Of a DNA stretch of 53,704 bases, positions 48,117 through 53,704 are shown in pieces. A program made the position numbers and the translations under genes. Positions within the stretch are counted from its first letter, which is position 1, and each line of letters begins with the position of its first letter. Location of the stretch: NCBI RefSeq assembly GCF_003057615.1, contig NZ_QAFW01000015.1, positions 1 to 53,704 on the forward strand, read 5' to 3'. The stretch is from Metalysinibacillus jejuensis. GTDB taxonomy: Bacteria > Bacillota > Bacilli > Bacillales_A > Planococcaceae. Below the pieces are notes generated by a model, which was not told the origin of the DNA, made no database searches, and worked only from the letters and a program-made list of their open reading frames with translations.

Positions 48117-50273
48117 ATGGAAGAAACAATGATTAAAGAAGTTGCAAAAAAAGTCCAAGTTACACCTAAACAAGTTAAAACGGTCATCGAGTTATTGCAA
48201 GAAGGTAATACTGTGCCTTTTATTGCTCGTTATCGTAAAGAAGCTACACAATCGTTAGATGAGGTAGCAATTAAAGCAATTGAAGATGATTACCATTATG
48301 CTATGCAGCTACAAGAGCGTAAACAAGAAGTGCTTCGTCTCATCGAAGAACAAGGAAAATTAACTGAACCATTAAAACAAGATATCGTGAAAGCAACCGT
48401 ATTACAAAGGGTTGAAGATTTATATCGTCCATTCAAACAAAAGCGTAGAACAAAAGCGACAATGGCAAAGGAGAAAGGACTAGAGCCGTTAGCCACAGCT
48501 TTATTAGCGTTTAAAATGACACCATTAGACGAGTTATATGCAAAATACCCAGCGCAAGAGGCGTTAACTTTAGAGGACGCTTTACAAGGTGCTCGTGATA
48601 TTTTAGCTGAAAATTTTTCGGATGATGCAACGATTCGCGAAAAAATTCGAGATGTAGGTCGTAAGCGCGGTGTGATTACGACAGCAGTAAAAAAAGAAGA
48701 GAAAGACGCACAGAAAGTTTTTGAAATGTATTATGACTATACTGAACCGCTTCACGCTATTGTACCGCATCGTATATTAGCGATTAATCGTGGGGAAAAA
48801 GAAGATGTGCTACGTGTGACAATTGCATTTCCTATCGATCAAGTATTGCGTTTAATGTATACAAAGTGGATTCCGGCAACGGGTAATTCACCAGCAATTA
48901 GCATTGTAAAAGAGGCAATAGAAGATGCGTTTAAACGTTTAATTCAACCCTCAATTGAACGTGAATTAAGAGGGGAATTAACAGAGGTCGCTGAGCAACA
49001 AGCCATTCATATTTTTTCTGAGAACTTGCGTAGCTTACTGTTACAACCACCTATGAAAAACCGCTACGTATTAGGTGTAGACCCTGCATTTCGAACAGGC
49101 TGTAAGTTAGCTGTAGTTGATGAATTCGGTAAAATGATTGAAGTGGGCGTTATTTATCCCCATACATCGGGGGAGAGCAAACGCCAAGAAGCTAAGCGCC
49201 AAGTCACGACTTTGTTAACGCGTTATCCTATTGAAATTATTGCCATTGGTAATGGTACAGCTTCGCGTGAAACAGAGCAATTTATCGCAGAAATTTTACA
49301 GGAGCAGCCGCTACAGGCATCTTATGTTATTGTCAATGAAGCTGGTGCCTCGGTATATTCAGCTTCACCTATTGCACGGGAGGAATTTCCTGATTTACAA
49401 GTGGAAGAGCGTAGCGCTGTCTCAATTGCGCGTCGCTTGCAAGACCCCCTATCAGAGTTAGTAAAAATTGAACCGAAAGCGGTAGGTGTAGGGCAGTATC
49501 AACACGATGTATCACAGAAAAAACTAGCTGAGTCGTTAGCTTTTATCGTTGAGACCGCTGTTAACCAAGTAGGTGTAGATGTGAATACTGCCTCTGTATC
49601 CTTGCTACAACATGTTTCAGGACTGTCTAAAACAGTAGCAGAAAATATCGTAAAAATGCGTAATGATAACGGCGCCTATCGTTCACGTAGTGCGTTAAAA
49701 AAAGTGCCACGCCTTGGTGCTAAAACGTATGAGCAAGCTGTTGGTTTTTTACGTGTATTAGATGCGAAAAATCCTTTAGATGCTACGGGTATTCATCCGG
49801 AAAGTTATCATCTCGCTGAAGCTGTACTAAAAGCAGTTGATATGGATAAAGGTATGCTTGGTACGAAAGAGTTAGATGATGCATTGCAATCGATTAATAT
49901 TGAACAACTCGCACAAGTTTTAGATGTAGGTAATATTACCTTAGCAGATATTATTACCGTCTTACGTAAACCTATGCGTGACCCGCGAGATGCATTTCCG
50001 CAACCGCTATTAAAAACAAATGTGTTAAAAGCGGAAGATTTACAAGTAGGTATGTCATTAGAAGGTACTGTGCGCAATGTTGTGGATTTTGGTGCATTTG
50101 TAGATATTGGCGTTAAGCAAGATGGGCTCGTACACATTTCTAAGTTACGTAAAGGAAGAGTTAAACATCCTTTAGATGTTGTGACATTAGGAGATATCGT
50201 TACGGTTTGGGTGGAGCAAATTGATTTAACTAAAAACCGCATTAGCTTAACGATGATTGCACCTCATGAATAA
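48117..50273 (+). CDS. tex: Tex-family transcription accessory / RNA-binding protein
   Basis: A 718-residue multi-domain protein: N-terminal helical Tex domain, YqgF/RNase H-like domain (VLGVDPAFRTGCKLAVVDEFG), helix-hairpin-helix pair (LSKTVAENIVKMRNDNGAYR and LGAKTYEQAVGFLRV), and a C-terminal S1 domain (LEGTVRNVVDFGAFVDIGVK). It binds nucleic acid and helps transcription; homologue of B. subtilis YdcI at the same location. ATG 48117 or GTG 48108 could start translation. Full length for the family. Confidence 0.92.
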   Translation: MEETMIKEVAKKVQVTPKQVKTVIELLQEGNTVPFIARYRKEATQSLDEVAIKAIEDDYHYAMQLQERKQEVLRLIEEQGKLTEPLKQDIVKATVLQRVEDLYRPFKQKRRTKATMAKEKGLEPLATALLAFKMTPLDELYAKYPAQEALTLEDALQGARDILAENFSDDATIREKIRDVGRKRGVITTAVKKEEKDAQKVFEMYYDYTEPLHAIVPHRILAINRGEKEDVLRVTIAFPIDQVLRLMYTKWIPATGNSPAISIVKEAIEDAFKRLIQPSIERELRGELTEVAEQQAIHIFSENLRSLLLQPPMKNRYVLGVDPAFRTGCKLAVVDEFGKMIEVGVIYPHTSGESKRQEAKRQVTTLLTRYPIEIIAIGNGTASRETEQFIAEILQEQPLQASYVIVNEAGASVYSASPIAREEFPDLQVEERSAVSIARRLQDPLSELVKIEPKAVGVGQYQHDVSQKKLAESLAFIVETAVNQVGVDVNTASVSLLQHVSGLSKTVAENIVKMRNDNGAYRSRSALKKVPRLGAKTYEQAVGFLRVLDAKNPLDATGIHPESYHLAEAVLKAVDMDKGMLGTKELDDALQSINIEQLAQVLDVGNITLADIITVLRKPMRDPRDAFPQPLLKTNVLKAEDLQVGMSLEGTVRNVVDFGAFVDIGVKQDGLVHISKLRKGRVKHPLDVVTLGDIVTVWVEQIDLTKNRISLTMIAPHE

Positions 50274-50703
50274 TGAAGCGTTACAAGCGTTAGTATGTGA
50301 AATATCCACGCGCTTTTTTGGGATATCTTTTAAACATCATGCATATTTTAATCCGCGCCTTCGTACGACAGGAGGGCGCTATATGTTACGCACTCATCAT
50401 ATCGAAATAAATCCTGCTGTTTATGAACGCTACGGGCAACAAGAACTGATTGCGGTTATTAAACATGAGCTTTGTCATTATCATTTGCATTTGCAAGGAC
50501 GAGGATATAAGCATCGCGATAAAGACTTCAAAACATTAGCTAACAATGTAGGAGCGCCGCGCTTTTGTCAGCCTTTACAAGCGGTAACACCAAAGCATAT
50601 TTATGAATGTAGCCAATGTGGTGTTCGCTTTTATCGTCAGCGAAAAATCGATACCCTACGCTATTATTGTGGACAATGTAAAGGTGAAATAAAGAAAGTG
50701 TAA
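50266..50703 (+). CDS. ydcK: SprT-like zinc metalloprotein (YdcK-like)
   Basis: A 145-residue SprT-family protein. The zinc metalloprotease motif is KHELCHYHLH (HExxH), and a C-terminal zinc ribbon has two CxxC pairs (YECSQCGVRF and YYCGQCKG). SprT/Spartan-type proteins are thought to cut DNA-bound proteins, but the bacterial role is not proven. ATG at 50266 overlaps the tex stop, so tex-ydcK is a coupled operon as in B. subtilis. Confidence 0.88.
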   Translation: MNNEALQALVCEISTRFFGISFKHHAYFNPRLRTTGGRYMLRTHHIEINPAVYERYGQQELIAVIKHELCHYHLHLQGRGYKHRDKDFKTLANNVGAPRFCQPLQAVTPKHIYECSQCGVRFYRQRKIDTLRYYCGQCKGEIKKV

Positions 50704-50711
50704 GAAAAGTG

Positions 50712-50740
50712 TTGACGTTTTATAAAATGGCATCTATAAT
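50712..50740 (+). promoter_or_regulatory. tRNA operon promoter
   Basis: TTGACG (50712-50717), 17 bases, TATAAT (50735-50740): near consensus, as expected for stable RNA genes. Confidence 0.9.
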
Positions 50741-50774
50741 AGTAAAAGTCGAGTTAAGAACGACAAACGACTAT

Positions 50775-50849
50775 TCCGAAGTAGCTCAGTGGTAGAGCAA
50801 TCGGCTGTTAACCGATCGGTCGTAGGTTCGAGTCCTACCTTCGGAGCCA
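50775..50849 (+). tRNA. tRNA-Asn(GTT)
   Basis: Acceptor TCCGAAG/CTTCGGA, anticodon loop with GTT (CGGCT-GTT-AACCG), T arm GGTTCGAGTCC, encoded CCA. Confidence 0.95.
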
Positions 50850-50853
50850 TTTA

Positions 50854-50928
50854 GGCCCCTTGGTCAAGCGGTTAAGACACCGCCCTTTCACGGCGGTAAC
50901 ACGGGTTCGAATCCCGTAGGGGTCACCA
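50854..50928 (+). tRNA. tRNA-Glu(TTC)
   Basis: Acceptor GGCCCCT/AGGGGTC, anticodon TTC in CCGCCC-TTTC-ACGGCGG, encoded CCA. Confidence 0.95.
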
Positions 50929-50967
50929 TTTTTTAGAAATGTTAAGGTTTTAGGGTTTTTATTATGA

Positions 50968-51043
50968 GGTCCCGTGGTGTAGCGGTTAACATGCCTGCCT
51001 GTCACGCAGGAGATCGCCGGTTCGATCCCGGTCGGGACCGCCA
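50968..51043 (+). tRNA. tRNA-Asp(GTC)
   Basis: Acceptor GGTCCCG/CGGGACC, anticodon GTC in CCTGCCT-GTC-ACGCAGG, encoded CCA. Confidence 0.95.
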
Positions 51044-51055
51044 TTTTAAAATGAT

Positions 51056-51131
51056 TGGGGTATAGCCAAGTGGTAAGGCAGCGGATTTTGATTCCGTCAT
51101 TCCCTAGGTTCGAATCCTAGTACCCCAGCCA
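51056..51131 (+). tRNA. tRNA-Gln(TTG)
   Basis: Acceptor TGGGGTA/TACCCCA, anticodon TTG in CGGATT-TTG-ATTCCG, encoded CCA. Confidence 0.95.
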
Positions 51132-51150
51132 TTTTTTTTGTTTTTATAAA

Positions 51151-51226
51151 GAGCCATTAGCTCAGTTGGTAGAGCACCTGACTTTTAATCAGGGGGTCGC
51201 AGGTTCGAATCCTGCATGGCTCACCA
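51151..51226 (+). tRNA. tRNA-Lys(TTT)
   Basis: Acceptor GAGCCAT/ATGGCTC, anticodon TTT in CTGACT-TTT-AATCAG, encoded CCA. Confidence 0.95.
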
Positions 51227-51260
51227 GTTTTTATAAGATAGTGTTTGTATGTAACATTTT

Positions 51261-51343
<83 letters not shown>

Positions 51344-51364
51344 TCAAACTTATAATTAAATCAA

Positions 51365-51441
51365 GCGCCCGTAGCTCAATTGGATAGAGTGTCTGACTAC
51401 GGATCAGAAGGTTAGGGGTTCGACTCCTCTCGGGCGCGCCA
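51365..51441 (+). tRNA. tRNA-Arg(ACG)
   Basis: Acceptor GCGCCCG/CGGGCGC, anticodon ACG in CTGACT-ACG-GATCAG (A34 is normally converted to inosine), encoded CCA. Confidence 0.95.
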
Positions 51442-51446
51442 TCTAT

Positions 51447-51517
51447 GCGGGTGTAGTTTAGTGGTAAAACCTCAGCCTTCCAAGCTGATGATGTGAGTTC
51501 GATTCTCATCACCCGCT
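51447..51517 (+). tRNA. tRNA-Gly(TCC), CCA not encoded
   Basis: Acceptor GCGGGTG/CACCCGC, anticodon TCC in CAGCCT-TCC-AAGCTG; the DNA after discriminator T is TAT. Last gene of the tRNA operon. Confidence 0.93.
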
Positions 51518-51521
51518 TATC

Positions 51522-51563
51522 AAAAAGACCTTTTAGTCAAATGGCTAAAAGGTCTTTTTATTT
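51522..51563. terminator. Bidirectional terminator
   Basis: AAAAAGACCTTTTAG pairs with CTAAAAGGTCTTTTT. It ends the tRNA operon and the convergent peptidase gene. Confidence 0.9.
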
Positions 51564-51571
51564 TTAGAATT

Positions 51572-53359
51572 TCAATAGAGTTGTTGCAGTGCTTTAATGC
51601 ATTGTAAAAGTTGCGTATGCATAGTTTGTACAGTTTTCTGTAAAAGCTTTTGTTGCTCTGTTAATGCTTGTTGTAGCATTTGCTGTTCAACTGCCGTGTC
51701 ATCTGCGGCAGTTTTAGTTTTAAGAGATTGAATGACATCGAATAAATCAAGATGACCCATAATACGTCCTGTGCCCCATAATAATTTATTCGGGGGTGCA
51801 TCGATTACATAATTAGTGAAGTGGTCATATAAAGTGCGATCAAAATCATACGCTTGCCAGTTATTATCGATTAAATGTAAATGGTGGAGCAGCGCTTGCT
51901 CAAGTTGATTTTGTTCTAAAGACTGAATGGCTTGTTGGAGTGCTTCGATATTTTGTAATGCATGTTCATGTGGAAAAATGACTTCATCGTGCCAAGTAAG
52001 TTTAGTGAAGTGAGTTTCCATAAAGTAAAATAAATCGAGTAGTTTACCGTTATGTTGCTTAGTGAACGGAGGTAGCTGTTTAGCTAAAGTAATAGCCTGA
52101 TCAATTACCTCGTATAACGACGCTGGTGCTGTTTTACGCATAGCTTCTAAGCGTGTTGTAAAGTCTAACGGTACTACTTGCAGTGTATCGTAATGTTTAA
52201 TAAGAGAGCGATACGTCTGTAATTGAAAATCAATGACATCTTTATTGAAAGTTGAAGCATCATCAAATTGCGTATGATAGTGCGTACGAATGAAGGGTGA
52301 ATCTTGAAAATCATTACGTAGCGCGGGAATACCACCAATAGCGAATGAAAAGTCATCAGAAGTCGTAGCGAGCGGAGCCACGATTTCTATGCCGTTAGGA
52401 TATGCTTTATGTGGCGGCATAGATTGGGCAAACTGTTGTAAAAAACTTGTAAGTTCATAAACACAACGAATACGATGCTTTTTCATATGTGCAACAGCAG
52501 GTAGTTCAAAGTTAATATTTGCAAAAACTTTACCCCGCCATTCTGGTCGCACATGAAAGATTTGATTATAAGCGCCGACTGACCAATCATATCGTGAGTC
52601 GATGACACCCCATTCTTCGGCAGCTAGCGCTAAGAAAATAATAGTTTTTTGAGGCTGTACGCCTTGTGCTAATAAATCTTTCGCTATGCCTAACATTAGT
52701 GCTATCGCGGCATGATCATCTTGAAAGCCTGAGAAATAAGAGTCATAGTGTGCGGATAGTAAAATAAAGCTATCTTTTTCTATACCTTCAATTCGGCCAT
52801 GATAGTTATAGCTTTTACCTTGAGGCTTAACGATGGAAACAGCATCAAAAGTTACAGAGAAAGTAGTTTCTTTTGCAAAGCGTTGACGTAAAAGTTGGCT
52901 ATCGCTTTGTGACATAGAAAAGGCTGGTGCATTTGCTGGACCGCAAATATCTTGCGCGTTAAGAGCATCTGGATGGACTTCTGAAAATCCACCCAGCTGC
53001 ACAGCAATAATAGCAGCAGCTCCTTTTACATGGGCTTGCATGGCAGGATAGCTTATCCACCAATCTTGTTCTTGGTCAATATCGATGACGACTAACTTGT
53101 TAGTGACATCGAGTGATTCGAAATTATAAGCTGTACCTCTACCTGCATATACGATATCGAAAGTTGTAGGTCCATCTGTTACAAAATGTGTTTGATAACT
53201 ACCTAAAATAGCAGTATGAGACTCGCCTGTTACGGTAGTAAACGTAAGCTCTGCTTTTTTAACGGCTTTCCGAAAGAAGTCTCCCATCCTCAAGGAATGT
53301 GAAGGTGCGAATAGCACCAATGAGTAGGTGGGAGATGAATTTCGGTTGGCTTTAGCCAA
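51572..53359 (-). CDS. M28-family metallo-aminopeptidase, 5' end replaced by IS sequence
   Basis: The open frame is 595 residues. A protease-associated (PA) domain (about 75-165) precedes the M28 zinc peptidase domain, with LLSAHYDSYFSGFQDDHAAI (zinc His and Asp), LALAAEEWG (catalytic and zinc Glu) and IRTHYHTQFDD (zinc His). A helical C-terminal extension follows. The first 25-30 codons (MAKANRNSSPTYSLVLFAPS onward) read through the palindromic left end of the IS element, not family sequence, and the N-terminal helices that precede the PA domain in relatives are missing. The gene was probably cut by the insertion and lost its promoter. No good ribosome binding site precedes any start, so it is likely inactive. 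Confidence 0.75.
   Translation of the reverse strand: MAKANRNSSPTYSLVLFAPSHSLRMGDFFRKAVKKAELTFTTVTGESHTAILGSYQTHFVTDGPTTFDIVYAGRGTAYNFESLDVTNKLVVIDIDQEQDWWISYPAMQAHVKGAAAIIAVQLGGFSEVHPDALNAQDICGPANAPAFSMSQSDSQLLRQRFAKETTFSVTFDAVSIVKPQGKSYNYHGRIEGIEKDSFILLSAHYDSYFSGFQDDHAAIALMLGIAKDLLAQGVQPQKTIIFLALAAEEWGVIDSRYDWSVGAYNQIFHVRPEWRGKVFANINFELPAVAHMKKHRIRCVYELTSFLQQFAQSMPPHKAYPNGIEIVAPLATTSDDFSFAIGGIPALRNDFQDSPFIRTHYHTQFDDASTFNKDVIDFQLQTYRSLIKHYDTLQVVPLDFTTRLEAMRKTAPASLYEVIDQAITLAKQLPPFTKQHNGKLLDLFYFMETHFTKLTWHDEVIFPHEHALQNIEALQQAIQSLEQNQLEQALLHHLHLIDNNWQAYDFDRTLYDHFTNYVIDAPPNKLLWGTGRIMGHLDLFDVIQSLKTKTAADDTAVEQQMLQQALTEQQKLLQKTVQTMHTQLLQCIKALQQLY
53279..53336 (+). repeat. Imperfect palindromic left end of the IS element
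   Basis: TCTCCCA (53280-53286) pairs with TGGGAGA (53329-53335), CTCA with TGAG inside, and GGTGC-GAATA-GCACC (53304-53318) at the tip. Such branched hairpins are bound by the Y1 transposase as single-stranded DNA. Confidence 0.7.
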
Positions 53360-53360
53360 C
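53345..53360. repeat. Perfect hairpin GTTGGCT-TT-AGCCAAC
   Basis: It lies right after the stop of the small ribbon-helix-helix gene (minus strand). No T-run follows. It may be part of the IS end or a 3' hairpin of the small mRNA. Confidence 0.5.
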
Positions 53361-53361
53361 G

Positions 53362-53502
53362 TTATTTTTCTAAGCCTTTTCGCAATAATTCGAGAATAGT
53401 TGCTGTTCTTGTAGACAGTCCGTTTTCTTCTTGGTATTTATCTAATTTTTCGATAATTGATTTAGGCATACGAATTTCTACACGTTCTTTATTATCTTTC
53501 AA
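53362..53502 (-). CDS. Small ribbon-helix-helix protein encoded by the IS element
   Basis: A 46-residue protein with TTG start and AGAGGTGATAATT upstream. KERVEIRMPKSIIEKLDKYQ is the ribbon and first helix, GLSTRTATILELLRKGLEK the second helix: a complete RHH fold, as in CopG/Arc-type repressors. It is divergent from tnpB with 88 bases between the two starts, so it could repress tnpB or transposition. Function not proven. Confidence 0.75.
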   Translation of the reverse strand: MKDNKERVEIRMPKSIIEKLDKYQEENGLSTRTATILELLRKGLEK

Positions 53503-53590
53503 AATTATCACCTCTCACTTGATTGTACGGTATTTCTACGATACAATCAATATATACGATATTATTCCGTATAAAGCGAGGTGAATTGAT

Positions 53591-53704
53591 ATGACTAAAC
53601 AAAACAAAGCTTTCAAATTCCGTTTACTACCAAACAGAGAACAGGCAGTATTATTAGCCAAAACATTTGGTTGTGTTCGTCTTGTCTACAATAAGATGCT
53701 TGCG
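53591..53704 (+). CDS. tnpB: TnpB (IS200/IS605-type RNA-guided nuclease), N-terminal fragment
   Basis: The first 38 codons are present; the gene runs off the window. The peptide starts MTKQNKAFKFRLLPNREQAV and continues with the helix FGCVRLVYNKML, the conserved N-terminal pattern of TnpB (F-R-L-x-P, then R-x-x-x-N). GCGAGGTGAATTGAT precedes ATG. Same orientation as the fragment at the left edge. Confidence 0.88.
   Translation, partial: MTKQNKAFKFRLLPNREQAVLLAKTFGCVRLVYNKMLA

Larger units (their letters stand above)
53262..53704 (+). mobile_element. IS200/IS605-type element, left part (runs off the window)
   Basis: It contains a palindromic left end, a divergent ribbon-helix-helix gene and the first codons of tnpB. 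No tnpA (Y1 transposase) is seen in the visible part, so it is of the tnpB-only type or tnpA lies elsewhere. The exact left boundary is not visible; it should lie between the last peptidase-like codons (about 53260) and the hairpin at 53279. Confidence 0.7.

Overview
The window looks like chromosomal DNA of a low-GC, Gram-positive member of the Bacillales. It is probably close to the Planococcaceae/Caryophanaceae, although the family placement is inference. The grounds are strong GGAGG-type ribosome binding sites, frequent TTG and GTG starts, a full RsbRSTU-RsbVW-SigB-RsbX stress operon, EndoA (NdoA), MntR, CvfB, CshA, and two blocks whose order matches Bacillus subtilis: cwlO next to bmrA, and ddl-murF-cshA-ydbS-ydbT-ydcA-acpS-alr-ndoAI-ndoA-rsbR...rsbX-tex-ydcK-tRNAs.

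Layout. 1-216: the 3' end of an IS200/IS605-type tnpB with its structured right end (probable omega RNA). 418-4200: a sulfur/thiol-redox block with a CstR-type persulfide sensor, a single-domain rhodanese, a FrnE/DsbA-like protein, a TlpA/ResA-like thioredoxin and a TsdA-type dihaem thiosulfate dehydrogenase. 4300-14350: UbiB-like kinase, CwlO-like endopeptidase, BmrA-like exporter, a FecCD-type uptake operon on the minus strand, MurB and ExoA. 14370-16930: a cadC-cadA metal resistance operon with two inverted-repeat operators. 17050-22310: ComFB-like protein, MntR, CvfB, a DUF1002 protein, two GNAT proteins (one fused in frame to a YtxH-like protein that has its own sigma-B-type promoter), a 31-codon membrane peptide and an MFS carrier. 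22390-26200: a CoA-transferase with a neighbouring LytTR regulator, then an AraC regulator. 26240-31450: VanY-type carboxypeptidase, CapA-like protein, cardiolipin synthase and a CsoR-family repressor with an MFS exporter. 31690-36000: two unknown proteins, Ddl, MurF and an esterase. 36110-50700: the Bacillus-like cshA-to-sprT block with the stressosome and sigma-B operon. 50712-51563: eight tRNA genes from one strong promoter. 51570-53704: an M28 aminopeptidase whose 5' end is replaced by the left end of a second IS200/IS605-type element carrying a small ribbon-helix-helix gene and the start of tnpB.

How parts work together. The first block reads as one sulfane-sulfur module: sensor, sulfurtransferase, thiol oxidoreductases and an extracytoplasmic thiosulfate-oxidising cytochrome. 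The stress operon carries its own sigma-B promoter before rsbV, and a second sigma-B promoter lies in the elaA-ytxH fusion, so regulator and a likely target are both visible. The two partial tnpB genes at the edges point the same way and suggest that the window is bounded by IS copies.

I found no CRISPR array, prophage or rRNA. The most unusual items are the sulfur module with its candidate CstR operators, the sigma-B promoter inside a fused gene, an EndoA antitoxin without a recognisable DNA-binding half, and the IS-chimeric peptidase.
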